DNA from: Roseateles sp. XES5
Lineage (GTDB): Bacteria > Pseudomonadota > Alphaproteobacteria > Rhizobiales > Rhizobiaceae
Length of the DNA: 64,000 bases
Direction: 5' to 3'
Assembly: GCF_020535545.1 (NCBI RefSeq)
Contig: NZ_CP084752.1
Coordinates: forward strand, 186,001 to 250,000
A program made the translations under genes and the position numbers. This document shows positions 7,276 through 16,493 of this stretch, one piece after another (positions within the stretch are counted from its first letter, which is position 1; each line of letters begins with the position of its first letter). Below the pieces are notes generated by a model. That model was not told the DNA's origin, ran no database searches, and saw nothing but the letters and a program-made list of their open reading frames with translations.

Positions 7276-8577
7276 TCAAGCCGCCGCCCCTCTCGCCGCC
7301 ATCGTGGGCCGCACAATCGGTTTTTCCTTCACGGCCAGCATCGTACCGAGCACCCTTTCGGACACCTCCGCCATGGCCTCTATCGCCCGCCCCTTCGCGG
7401 ACTCGGCAACCTGCACCCCGTCATGTAGCGGCATCGCCGGAATACCTATGGCCACCAGTTCCAGAAGCAGCGTCACCATGATCCTGCTTTCGGTAGCCAT
7501 AAGCTCTACCCCGATGTCCCGCCCGAACGTATCCGCTAGCAGAGGGTGGCGGCGGCTGAAGGCTTCCACTAGGCTCCGTGCGGTCCATCCCTCGGGTAAC
7601 TTCGCCTTGAGTTCAGGCGTTAGGCGCTCCATCCCCTTCGACCTGGAGAGAAGCGACAACATGCCCTCCTTCGCGCCATCCCTGTGGTCTTCAAGACCTG
7701 GGATATCGTAGGGGTCTCCATCGCAAAGCCGCCCCGCCACGCGCACGTATGCAAGGCTGGCGAAGCAGGCGGAGTAGTCCAGGTCCGCAATGGGCTCCCC
7801 GTCGATGGTGATCAAATGGCGGAGGTCGGACTTCAGGTCCTGCCACCAGCCGCCAAAGAGCCGCCCATTGAGATTGAACGCGGCGGTATCCTTCAGGGAC
7901 CTCAGGAGGAACATGCGGCGCAATGCTGGCGGCACCTGGGCCTCACCATTGAAGCGGAAATCGGCCTCTCCCAGGAAGGCGTTGATGTCGTCCATCTCGG
8001 CGCGAAGCGTCCTAGAATCCTCTGTCTCTGTATAGTCCACCCGCTGCTTGAGCGGCGAGCCGTCCGCAAAGTCCACCTTCCCAGTGCGGGCATTCAGCCA
8101 TATGGGCTCCGCTCCCATCACCCTGCCGATGTCATGAAGTCGGACCCTGTGCCGCCCTATGGAGGTGATGAGGCTGGGCGATAGTTCCAGCGTGGTATTG
8201 AGCCGCTTGAATACGTAGGGATGCCGGACAATGAGACCTACTTCCTCCATGGTGCGGAGCATTCCGCCAAGGAGGTCTTGGGGATACCCCGGCCGGTCAT
8301 AGCGGTTCGGCTTCCTCTTCGCGGTTGGGGCGGCAAGTCGGCTTTCTGAGTCTATGTGCGGGCTTAGGGACAACGCCGCGAAGTTCGCCGCTAGGTTCTC
8401 CACCACCGTGCGCCTCCGTGCGAGTGCATCGCGGCGGGCCTTCTGGGTCATTCCGCTGCAAATCTTCCGCTCCACCTCTTCAATGATGTTCTCCGAGAAG
8501 CCCTTCAAGTCATCCCCTTTCGCCGTCAACCACGGGTCCAGGAAGACAGCGGGCGGGAGGTCATCCTGGGAAGGCAT
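7276..8577 (-). CDS. Polymerase with family-A-like motifs (TV-Pol-like), probable element replication protein
   Basis: A 433-residue protein from ATG 8577, with AGGAG 7 bases upstream and a 17-bp overlap with the preceding gene. The C-terminal half shows a palm-like layout: a conserved NLNGRLFGGWWQDL segment (about 235-248), ADLDYSACFASLAY as motif A (Asp267), an Arg299/Lys303 pair in the helix after GLEDHRDGAKEGML that resembles the family-A motif B, and MPLHDGVQVAES as motif C (His385-Asp386). This is the arrangement described for TV-Pol, a family related to DNA polymerase A and T7 RNA polymerase and found in bacterial mobile elements and some viruses. It is much shorter than Pol I and has no exonuclease domain. 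It would be the element's primase-polymerase, which is inferred from motifs. Confidence 0.65.
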   Translation of the reverse strand: MPSQDDLPPAVFLDPWLTAKGDDLKGFSENIIEEVERKICSGMTQKARRDALARRRTVVENLAANFAALSLSPHIDSESRLAAPTAKRKPNRYDRPGYPQDLLGGMLRTMEEVGLIVRHPYVFKRLNTTLELSPSLITSIGRHRVRLHDIGRVMGAEPIWLNARTGKVDFADGSPLKQRVDYTETEDSRTLRAEMDDINAFLGEADFRFNGEAQVPPALRRMFLLRSLKDTAAFNLNGRLFGGWWQDLKSDLRHLITIDGEPIADLDYSACFASLAYVRVAGRLCDGDPYDIPGLEDHRDGAKEGMLSLLSRSKGMERLTPELKAKLPEGWTARSLVEAFSRRHPLLADTFGRDIGVELMATESRIMVTLLLELVAIGIPAMPLHDGVQVAESAKGRAIEAMAEVSERVLGTMLAVKEKPIVRPTMAARGAAA

Positions 8578-9160
8578 CAATGAACTCCTGGAGTATGATG
8601 GGTCTGGGGTAATCCGCCGTGGTCGGCGCGAAGTCCGCCTTGTGCTTGAGGGCGGCTGTCTTGGCCTTTCCCTTGGCCACCTCCTCCGCTTCTGCGTAGC
8701 CTGGAGCCTCCGCCATGTGCTTGTACGGAATGAAGGACCATCGGCGGCTATCGTAGGCGTTGATGATGTCCGCGACGGCGGGGTAGCATCCTAGGGGCTT
8801 GCCGGATGTCTTAGTCTTTCCGCCGTGCTCCATGGCGTAGCGCCCATAGCCGTCATGGCAGATAGCGTCGTCCAGCGCCTGGAGGGCGTGGACCTCAAGC
8901 CTCCGGCCTGGAGGGACTACCTGGAGCAACGCCTTAATGCCGAAGACCACGGGCGGAATGGCTTCGGGTGAATAGCCCGTGCCCCAGATGACCCACTCGA
9001 CGCGGCGGTTGATGAGGATCGCGGTGGAGTAGCTACAGGGAGTGAGCGCAAAGCCGCCCTTCTTGGCGGGCGTGTCGTGCCAGTGTGCGACTGTGGCCGC
9101 AAGTTTGTATTCTGGGCGTAATTCTGCGAGCGCCTGACGTAGGCGTTGATGGTCTGTCAT
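8561..9160 (-). CDS. Hypothetical protein, possibly a degenerate RNase H-like fold
   Basis: A 199-residue protein upstream of, and overlapping, the polymerase gene, so likely translationally coupled to it. The order of elements (GGFALTPCSYSTAILINRRVEWVIWG, then a helix AIPPVVFGIKALLQVV, a strand RRLEVHALQALDDAI, then RRWSFIPYKH and a final Glu/Ala/Lys-rich helix) resembles the RNase HI topology. The catalytic Asp/Glu residues are not at the expected places. If related, it would be an inactive or binding version working with the polymerase. I am not sure of this, and it may be an unrelated fold. The ATG at 9160 is preceded by a modest AAGGA. Confidence 0.6.
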   Translation of the reverse strand: MTDHQRLRQALAELRPEYKLAATVAHWHDTPAKKGGFALTPCSYSTAILINRRVEWVIWGTGYSPEAIPPVVFGIKALLQVVPPGRRLEVHALQALDDAICHDGYGRYAMEHGGKTKTSGKPLGCYPAVADIINAYDSRRWSFIPYKHMAEAPGYAEAEEVAKGKAKTAALKHKADFAPTTADYPRPIILQEFIDAFPG

Positions 9161-9233
9161 GATGGAGGTCCTTGAGGGAGTGTGCTGAGGAACCGAAAAG
9201 GATCACTGATTAGATGTGATGGACGGCCCTAGA

Positions 9234-9248
9234 TGAGAATAGTTCTCA
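9234..9248. promoter_or_regulatory. 15-bp palindrome, candidate operator
   Basis: TGAGAA-TAG-TTCTCA is a perfect 6-bp inverted repeat in the 135-bp gap between two leftward genes of the element. The size and symmetry fit a repressor dimer site. No adjacent promoter is obvious. Confidence 0.4.
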
Positions 9249-9295
9249 AGTAGGCCGTTGCAGCGTAAGGCACTGTATTTGCTAAATGCGGCCTA

Positions 9296-9817
9296 TCACT
9301 GCCGCCGCCTGCTCAAGTTCGTTCGCTGTGGGAGCGCCAAGACATTGCCGGGGTCTTCAGCATTCACCCGCGCAAGGCATTCCTCCCGCGAAATGCTCAT
9401 GGGTAGCCGCTGGAGGTCATTCATTAGGTCTTCCTGCTTCGGGCTCAGTCTTCCAGTCGGGAACTGGTAAGCCGGAAACGGGCGGACAGAGACCCCACGG
9501 CCTGCCTGCCCTGACTTCCTCTCAGGGAGGTGGAGGTAGTGAGTGACAAAGTGATTGGTGCAGTAGCCGTGCCGGAATGCGGCCTCTCCGCAAAGTCGTC
9601 CTGGGGTCGCCGGCTCGGACCTGTACATGGTTTCCACCCCAGGCTTGGGCATGACGAGCGCCGCGCAGCGTCCTTCGGCTCTGGCCTTTTCGATTTGGCC
9701 AGCAAGGCGGCGCTCCAGGTCCATCTCTTCCCGCCGCAACTGGTACAGCCAGCTTCGGGTTATCGGCGCGATGCTGAGACCCCGTAGACTTCGCCTGATC
9801 TTCTTGTAGTGGCTCAA
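9296..9817 (-). CDS. Hypothetical element protein with a small Cys cluster
   Basis: A 173-residue protein that seems to use TTG 9817 (LSHYKKIRRSL), because AAGGAGA lies just upstream while the longer upstream frame has no ribosome binding site and low-complexity sequence. The N-terminal third is basic and helical (SWLYQLRREEMDLERRLAGQIEKARAEG read in pieces). A Cys/His group follows (RCAAL, RLCGEAAFRHGYCTNHF) and may bind a metal. The C-terminal part has LSPKQEDLMNDLQRLP. I do not recognise the family. It lies between the lysis/ejection gene and the replication genes and may be a virion or DNA-binding protein. Confidence 0.6.
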   Translation of the reverse strand: MSHYKKIRRSLRGLSIAPITRSWLYQLRREEMDLERRLAGQIEKARAEGRCAALVMPKPGVETMYRSEPATPGRLCGEAAFRHGYCTNHFVTHYLHLPERKSGQAGRGVSVRPFPAYQFPTGRLSPKQEDLMNDLQRLPMSISREECLARVNAEDPGNVLALPQRTNLSRRRQ

Positions 9818-9878
9818 TGGTCTCCTTCCAGGCACAGAGGAAGAAGGTGGAGATTGCTCCCCACCTACATCTCCTGGC

Positions 9879-12836
9879 CTATTTGTGCTTGATGCCGAAA
9901 TGCGGCTTGTCCTTGAAGGACTTCCACTCGGCTCCGATATCCAGGTCAACGCCGAGTTCCTTTGCGGCCAACTTCATGGCCATGACGACCTCCTGCTGCA
10001 TGGCAGGGTCGAACTTGACGGCTCCATTCTCATCGATGGGCCAGAGGTCTACGGCTGCGCCGTGCTCGTGGTCGGAGTCTTCGGTCTTGGACCATCCCCA
10101 CTCCACGGCCTTCTTCTGGAGGGCGTCATCGCGCTTGCCGGAGCCCACCACGAACTTGACCCCTGCAATGGCCTGGGCGCGGCGCACCACGTCTCCAAGC
10201 TGCGCGTCGATGGACTGTAGGTTTGCCTCGTGGTTGCCCACAGGGTCTGGGTTCCACTCAAGGAACCGCTGCTTCTGGCCGGCGTTCCCGCTGGCGTCCA
10301 CGTCCGGAATGTTGGCGTACGGGTCGCTGCCTGAGGACATGCCAATGGACGGGTCCAGGGATGCGACCTCTGCGTTTCTCACCTTGTCGAGTACCCCGCG
10401 AACGCCTGCCGTGGATGTGCCTACGCGCTGGTTCCGATAGCTGCCCTTGCCGTTTGCCTTCGGGAGTGAGGCCCACTCAGCGGACAGTCCAGACATGAAC
10501 TGCTCATCGGACATCTTCCCGGCCTGCCATTTGGAGAGGCCACGGCCTTCCAGAAGCTGCATGGCCATCTGGTCCTGAAGCTCGGGCGAGAAGAGCACGT
10601 CATCTGTGAGCCCCATGGTCTTCTTCAGCTTCCGCATGGTCGTACGGATGATCTGGTAGCGCCCGATAGCGGAAGAGTTCCACGAGTTGTTTGGGTGTCG
10701 GAGCATCTGGGTCTGGAGCTTGTCGATCTCCCCGAGGGTCATCCCCACGAGGTTCACGTCGCCGCCAGTGTATGCCCCGTAGCCGAGGGTCTCATTGTAG
10801 CCGTCCCCCTTGTCGGTGCCTTCGGTATGTCCGATGAGGCCGAGGAGCGGACCTACCGGCACGTTGGAGGCCGTGAGGCGCTCTACCTTCGGCGGGTCCT
10901 GGAGTAGACCAAAGAGCTTGTCCCGCGTAGCCGGCGAGATGGAGTTCGTGGTCGTCGGGTCCACCCCTGCGGGCGTCTCGCCGGATAGCTTCTGGGCGCG
11001 ACCGGAGATGATGCCGTACGCCTCTTCGACCGAGAGTCCCTTCTTCTTGGCGAAGGCTTCAAGGGACTGCTTGGTGGAGTCGCTGAGGGTCTCGTATGGA
11101 ATGACTACCCAAGAGGACTGTTCCTGGGACTGCGGAGGCGCGGCCTCTTCCTCGTCGCCACCTGTAAGCCAGTCCCAGGCGTCCTGGATGGGCTGCGGAA
11201 GATAGCCGCCGTCTTCCTCTTGCGTCTGGGCGGGGACCTCAGGGTCCTGCTCCTGGAGAAGTTCTTGTGGCTCCTCCTTGGCCTTCGCGGCGTCTGCCTC
11301 TGAGACGTACTCGGACCTTACGCCGGTTTCAACAACCTTCGGGTCGGTCGCCTCTTGGAACCTGGAGCGGATGAATTCGCCAGCTTCCCGTGCCTGTTTC
11401 TCCCTTTCGAGGAGGCCCGCGTCTGGGTTCTTGAGGTCCCACTCCAGAAGCATGTTTCGGTAGTCGTAGAGGGCCTCCATACCTTCGGAGGACAGGCCCC
11501 TGAGACCATCGACGGACATGTCTCCATAACCCGTCTCATTCGTGATGAACTTTACCGTGTCCTTGTAGGTAGGCGACGTGAAGATGCCGCCGCCCTGGGT
11601 GGCTTTCTTGACGGCATCCACGCGGTCCATGGCCTTCAGGAAGGTGGCGGGGTCACGGATGACGCCCTTCTCCCGCATGTCCAGGACGTATTTGCGGCCC
11701 GCGCCGTCATCGATCTCCTCATACACTTGCATCAAGTCCTGAGGGTCTTCCGCCGTGTCCAGGTCCCCATATTCCTTCTTGTACTTGGCCAACTTGTATC
11801 GGATTTCGCCGTCGCGCCTGGAGAGTTCCCTGATGGTCTCCTCCGGCACATCCTCCCCATTGGACAGAATGAGCACGGCCTCAGCCAGCTTGTCCTCATG
11901 ACGCCGCTTGTCCTGCTTCTCCGCGAGTTGCGCCTGATCGGTCGCCATGGAGGCCTGCTTATTGCCGATCCTCTCCAGCGCCCGCATCCGCTTCTCACGG
12001 ACCTCTGGGTTCTTCGCCATGGGGAGGTCGGAGCCTGAGGTCGCCCGGTCGAGGAGCTTCAGCATGTCGCTGTCGCCAGACTCCTCGGCCTGGAGGATGA
12101 TGGAGTCCACCATCAGCTTGTCGAAGTCTTCGCCGCGCTCGCCCTTGGAGACCGCTTCTTCGCGTTGGGACATCAGGCCGGTCCAGAGGCCGTCATAGTC
12201 CACGGAGCCTTCCACGCGGCCCGCCTCAGCGCCTCGCATGAGGGTGTCCGTCACGATAGCGCCCGAGGTGGCCTGGGCCTTGCTGCGAAGCGAAGCGGCC
12301 CGCTCCTGGTTGAACGTGTCGTAGCCACCAGAGGCGATCCGGTCGAGGTGTGGCGCAAGGCCGGCGAGGATGTTGGGGTCCTGCTCCTGTCCGATGTTCT
12401 GCGTCATCCACCCGGAGACGAACTGTCCGAAGGCAGCGGGGTCTTCACTGTCCCGTCCATCCCACTGCTGATAGTCGATGGAGAACTTGTCCGAGAGCTT
12501 CAGTCCCGCAAGGTGGCCCTGCTGCTTCTTGTACCACTCGACGTAGGACTTGGAGGCGGTCGCAGGGATGAGACCCTCGCGCACTGCATCAGCGTAGCCC
12601 TTCTGGTTGTTCCGATGGAAGTCCGTGATGGCACGCGCCTTGTCTGCCTCGTCGGTATCCTGCTTGCGCTGGTCGAGGAAGGACCGTAGCCTGGTGTCCA
12701 TGGACGCGAGACCTTCGGCCAACTCATGGAGCGGGGAGGCTGCGGGGTCTGCCGGACGGACATAGGTGCTGACTGGGGAGGCGATGCCTTGAATGCGCTC
12801 CGGGCTGGAAACCTCCCGGACTTGCGGTCGTGCCAT
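9879..12836 (-). CDS. Large virion/ejection-type protein with C-terminal GH104 transglycosylase and M15 peptidase domains
   Basis: A 985-residue protein with a charged, helical N-terminal two-thirds and a disordered linker near 530-580 (many Glu, Gln and Pro). Two peptidoglycan hydrolases are joined at the C-terminus. Residues about 663-803 follow phage lambda endolysin R (GH104): LIGHTEGTD with catalytic Glu672, HPNN, SAIGRYQI, FSPELQDQMAMQLL and AEWASLPK. Residues about 893-985 form an M15 D-Ala-D-Ala/L-Ala-D-Glu peptidase: SDHEHGAAVD with His923 and Asp930, AEW with Glu970, and PHFGI with His979. Such proteins are carried in phage particles and open the wall during DNA entry. CAGGAG precedes the ATG at 12836. 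It follows the 1173-class gene by 65 bp in the same direction. Confidence 0.85.
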   Translation of the reverse strand: MARPQVREVSSPERIQGIASPVSTYVRPADPAASPLHELAEGLASMDTRLRSFLDQRKQDTDEADKARAITDFHRNNQKGYADAVREGLIPATASKSYVEWYKKQQGHLAGLKLSDKFSIDYQQWDGRDSEDPAAFGQFVSGWMTQNIGQEQDPNILAGLAPHLDRIASGGYDTFNQERAASLRSKAQATSGAIVTDTLMRGAEAGRVEGSVDYDGLWTGLMSQREEAVSKGERGEDFDKLMVDSIILQAEESGDSDMLKLLDRATSGSDLPMAKNPEVREKRMRALERIGNKQASMATDQAQLAEKQDKRRHEDKLAEAVLILSNGEDVPEETIRELSRRDGEIRYKLAKYKKEYGDLDTAEDPQDLMQVYEEIDDGAGRKYVLDMREKGVIRDPATFLKAMDRVDAVKKATQGGGIFTSPTYKDTVKFITNETGYGDMSVDGLRGLSSEGMEALYDYRNMLLEWDLKNPDAGLLEREKQAREAGEFIRSRFQEATDPKVVETGVRSEYVSEADAAKAKEEPQELLQEQDPEVPAQTQEEDGGYLPQPIQDAWDWLTGGDEEEAAPPQSQEQSSWVVIPYETLSDSTKQSLEAFAKKKGLSVEEAYGIISGRAQKLSGETPAGVDPTTTNSISPATRDKLFGLLQDPPKVERLTASNVPVGPLLGLIGHTEGTDKGDGYNETLGYGAYTGGDVNLVGMTLGEIDKLQTQMLRHPNNSWNSSAIGRYQIIRTTMRKLKKTMGLTDDVLFSPELQDQMAMQLLEGRGLSKWQAGKMSDEQFMSGLSAEWASLPKANGKGSYRNQRVGTSTAGVRGVLDKVRNAEVASLDPSIGMSSGSDPYANIPDVDASGNAGQKQRFLEWNPDPVGNHEANLQSIDAQLGDVVRRAQAIAGVKFVVGSGKRDDALQKKAVEWGWSKTEDSDHEHGAAVDLWPIDENGAVKFDPAMQQEVVMAMKLAAKELGVDLDIGAEWKSFKDKPHFGIKHK

Positions 12837-12901
12837 GATAGGCTCCTGTGTTCCTGAAAAAGAAGAAGGCGGAGATTGCTCCCCGCCTCTGGTTTGTCTG
12901 G

Positions 12902-15900
12902 TCAGTTCGGATGGAGGGCCTCAAGGAGTTGCCGCGCTCCAGGCTCCCCCTTTTGCCGCTCCTGGCGGTTCTTAATGTAGGCCCCACGGGCGTCACGCTG
13001 ACGGGCCTTCACGAGTGCCCGTAGTTCCGGGCTCTCTCGGACTAAGACCTTCCTCGCCGCATCGCGGTACTTGGTGGCCATCTCTCCAAGCGCGTGGATG
13101 CGGGTCCCCTTGACGGCTCTGTCACCGTCTGGAAGGTCCTGGTAGCGCTGAGATTGGATGATGTTGGCGAGATATTGCTTAAGCGACTTCCGGCCGGGGA
13201 GTTGTCCTGCAAGCTCTTGATATCGGTCATAGGCATTCTGTCCAGTGGACAAGGTGATGTCCCGAAGGTCCACGCCCTCAAACTTTGGGTCTGGCTTGAA
13301 GACGCCCGTTCCCGTTTCCAGGAGTAAGCGGGTATTCTCCGCCTCCACGATGTCAGCCTCGCTGGTAGTGCTGAGGCCGATGCTTCTGGCGATGGGCTCC
13401 CCGAAGGCATCCCGTGACGGTGGAAGAGTCTGCGAGTATCCCGGAATGTTCTTCAACGTCATATCGATGAAGGAGCGAGCCTCCCTCAGATATGGGTCGG
13501 GATTGATACCACGTAGCGCCGATGAAAGCGGGATGGTATTGCCCGCGATGCTGGCTAGGTATTTCTCTCCCTTGTCGCCGGAGTCGTCGGAAAGGGCGTC
13601 AAGGGCCTGATTTAGGCTCTGAAGGAATGTCTTGTCCGAGAACTTCTTCCCCAGGGACATCGCTAGGGCCATGATGCCCCTCTCGGTGTCCGCGTTCTCC
13701 GGGTCGTGCCGGATGGCGCTCACAAGGTCCACCATCATTGTCATCGCCATGGAGGCGGGATCGAGGCGGCTCATCGGAATGTATCGCTTGGAGCCGTCCG
13801 GGCGGTCGATCACGTAGGCGTATGGTTGCCATCCAGTGGCACGGAGCTCCTTCAAGGCCTCCGGGTCGCTTGGTCCTTCGCCAGTCATCTTGCCATTGAG
13901 GGCCAGCGTCGCGGCAAGTCCCATGAACGTAGACCCGAGCGCCATCTGCCCGTAGGCGTGCGCCTGGGCCTCAGTCCCGTTGATGCCGCGAATGTTATCC
14001 CGGAACTCCTTCTGGAGGAGGTTGAGGCCGGGGGTCATCTTGACGGAGTAGCGGAGGACGTTGATTGGGGTCTTCACGAATGGCAGCACGAATGTCAGGA
14101 CCTGATGCCGTGCCCGTACCTGCTGGATGGTGGCCCCTGCGGTACCCTTGAGTAACTCTTGCTGAAACGTGGAGACTTGGGTCTCCTGGAGTGCCTTGGT
14201 GTCCAGGGCCTGCCCCGTCGCGGGGTCTATGGCCTTTTCCATCTGCTCCTGCACGTACCGCTTGAACTCCGCGCCCTTGAGGCCTGCCTGATTGGCTTTC
14301 GTCGCGGCCTCCGCCTGGACGTATGCCCGGTAGCGGAGCGTCTTGAAGAACTCGTCGGCTGCACCGAGTGCCCTCGTCGGGAGGCCCACGATGTTCCGAT
14401 AGTTCGCAGAAACCCAGGCATTATGTGCAAGATCGGTGATGGAGTTAACCGGCCTCCACGGGAGAGGCTGCTGCGCGGTCTTCAGTGTCTGCCCGCCACC
14501 TGTGAAGAACTCGGTGTTATGCGGGGAGAGGATGGAGTCTCCACGAAGGAAGGCGTCCTTCATGGCCGTCCAGGCATCACCCAAAGCCGCAACCGTGTAA
14601 CCGTATTCCCGTATGGCCTGCTGCCGGATGATGTCGCCGCCCTGCTTCGGCCCCACGGCGAGAGACCCGATGAGCTTCTCGGTAGGGCGTCCCACAGTCA
14701 TGAGCGCGGTGGTGGTCATATTCGTAACATGAGTGGGCCATAGCCAAAGGAGCGAGTTTGTCAGGGAGAATGCCGCTTCGTCCATGACGCGGCGGAGGAA
14801 CGTGGGGTTCGCCACCTGGGCCAACTTCTGGGGGTCCCCCTTGGTATGGTAGATGAGGTCGGCCAGCTTCTGCCCGTCCATCCCTTTCACCTGGGCCAAA
14901 TCTTCCGGCTTGAACTGGAACTGTCCACGCAAGCGCCGCAGTGCCCTGCCGCTATTGCTCGACATGGAGCGAGCGGATGCGAGGAGGTCTGCCGACGCCA
15001 TAAGGCGGTTCTTGATCTCCTCCGCCGCCTTCGCGGCATCTCCGCCCCACTCCTCCAGCATTCCGTTACGGAGCCGGAAGGCGGCGTCATAGGTCTCCTG
15101 GAACATGCGGTTCGCCACCAAAAAGGAGGCCTCCATGTTCGCTGCCATGTTCTTCGCCGCATCGCCAGCCTCCTGAAGCTGTCCCATGAGCATTGCCGGG
15201 TCTTCCCCAAAGAGGTCGGCTCGGGCGTGAACCATCTCGGACACCTTGGCGTCTGACAACACGTCTCCACCCTTGGCGGCGTCCATCTGGGCCTTGAGGA
15301 CACGGGCGGAGCGGTTGACGAAAGATAAGACCTCCTCAGTGCCCCGGAGCTTCTGCCATGGGAGGGTGCTGGTGCTGGAGAGTACCTGTCCTGCCTCAGT
15401 CGCCCCTTCCTTGGAGCCGTACGTCTGTATGGCCTTAGCCTCGTCAGAAGAGCCCTTGAGGATTGCGCCTAGGTCCGCGTCTGAGATGTCAGTCGGGTGG
15501 TATGTGGTCTCATCCGCCGCCTTGACTCCAGGGGCCTCAAGGGCGGGCTCCTTGTCGGTGACGGGGGTGATGATGGCCTCTTCCGTCTCGCCTGCTGTTG
15601 CACGGGCTGCTGTGGTGTCTCCAGGGACTTCGCTCGGCGCGATCTTTGCGCCTGGGGTCTCGACAACGCGGGCAGTAGCCTCGTCCACCTGGGAGGTGCC
15701 CGCTTCGAGCTTCTTCACCTCCTTCATGGCTTCCGCCTGCTTCCCGGCGCGGAGGAGCTTGATGACCTTCACGGCTCCGACTAAGGCGAAGTCCACGCCG
15801 ATGGACTCGATGGCGTTCTTGAAGCGGCCCTCTGCGGTGCTGTCGCTCGGGTCGGCCGCGAGGTATTCCGTCACCGGGTTCTGGAGCGCGGGGAACTCCT

Positions 15901-16378
15901 CAATGAGGTTCGATAGGCGTTCCTCGTGGGGATCGAGGACGACGGTGGCTGCCGACGCCCCCCTGAACACCTCGTAGAGGGTACGGCCGATACTTCCGCC
16001 CTGCTTGAGCTTCTGGAATGCCTTGATGGGACCCATGATCTTGCCCGCACCGATGAGGCCGGTGACGATCTGGGAGACGCCTGAGGCTGCTGCATTGACG
16101 GTGCTCTCACCGCTTAGTTCCGCTGAGCGGCGCTCAATGTCCTTGCGGAGTTGCCATTTGTCCTTCTCAGCGGGCTCCCCGAACACGAAGTCCTTTGTCT
16201 CCATGCCCGCCTTGGCGATGCCGCCGCCCACAGACTTCCAAACGTCACCGGCCTTCTGGAGGAGGGACTTCTCGGGCTGCTCCTCGGTGGTGGCTGGATG
16301 GTCTGCCTGGATAGGCTCGGCGTCGGGAAGCTCGGAGTCGGCCTCCTGAAGGGCCCGGAGCAATAGTTGTTCGTCCAT
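12902..16378 (-). CDS. Very large internal virion/DNA-ejection-like protein
   Basis: A 1158-residue protein starting at ATG 16378 (MDEQLLLRALQEA), with AAAGGAG about 11 bases upstream; an in-frame ATG at 16423 is less well placed. Recognisable pieces are NPVTEYLAADPSDSTAEGRF followed by KNAIESIG (about 165-195), a pattern seen in large podovirus internal virion proteins; hydrophobic helices around residues 540-580 (SLLWLWPTHVTNMTTTALM); and a conserved-looking LTFVLPFVKTPINVLRYSVK block near 755-775. A fragile acidic linker lies around 215-300. It probably forms a channel or scaffold for DNA ejection with the next gene, like T7 gp15/gp16, but sequence similarity is not direct. Its neighbours contain no other capsid genes, which is odd. 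Confidence 0.75.
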   Translation of the reverse strand: MDEQLLLRALQEADSELPDAEPIQADHPATTEEQPEKSLLQKAGDVWKSVGGGIAKAGMETKDFVFGEPAEKDKWQLRKDIERRSAELSGESTVNAAASGVSQIVTGLIGAGKIMGPIKAFQKLKQGGSIGRTLYEVFRGASAATVVLDPHEERLSNLIEEFPALQNPVTEYLAADPSDSTAEGRFKNAIESIGVDFALVGAVKVIKLLRAGKQAEAMKEVKKLEAGTSQVDEATARVVETPGAKIAPSEVPGDTTAARATAGETEEAIITPVTDKEPALEAPGVKAADETTYHPTDISDADLGAILKGSSDEAKAIQTYGSKEGATEAGQVLSSTSTLPWQKLRGTEEVLSFVNRSARVLKAQMDAAKGGDVLSDAKVSEMVHARADLFGEDPAMLMGQLQEAGDAAKNMAANMEASFLVANRMFQETYDAAFRLRNGMLEEWGGDAAKAAEEIKNRLMASADLLASARSMSSNSGRALRRLRGQFQFKPEDLAQVKGMDGQKLADLIYHTKGDPQKLAQVANPTFLRRVMDEAAFSLTNSLLWLWPTHVTNMTTTALMTVGRPTEKLIGSLAVGPKQGGDIIRQQAIREYGYTVAALGDAWTAMKDAFLRGDSILSPHNTEFFTGGGQTLKTAQQPLPWRPVNSITDLAHNAWVSANYRNIVGLPTRALGAADEFFKTLRYRAYVQAEAATKANQAGLKGAEFKRYVQEQMEKAIDPATGQALDTKALQETQVSTFQQELLKGTAGATIQQVRARHQVLTFVLPFVKTPINVLRYSVKMTPGLNLLQKEFRDNIRGINGTEAQAHAYGQMALGSTFMGLAATLALNGKMTGEGPSDPEALKELRATGWQPYAYVIDRPDGSKRYIPMSRLDPASMAMTMMVDLVSAIRHDPENADTERGIMALAMSLGKKFSDKTFLQSLNQALDALSDDSGDKGEKYLASIAGNTIPLSSALRGINPDPYLREARSFIDMTLKNIPGYSQTLPPSRDAFGEPIARSIGLSTTSEADIVEAENTRLLLETGTGVFKPDPKFEGVDLRDITLSTGQNAYDRYQELAGQLPGRKSLKQYLANIIQSQRYQDLPDGDRAVKGTRIHALGEMATKYRDAARKVLVRESPELRALVKARQRDARGAYIKNRQERQKGEPGARQLLEALHPN

Positions 16379-16493
16379 TTGTCGGATGTCTCCTTTGAGA
16401 ATGACATGGGGGATCGTTCGCACGGGCCTGGGCGGCGGCGCGGTGACGATGGCTTGAGGTGATGGGGTGAGTGGCCGTGCGAGCTACGGCGTG

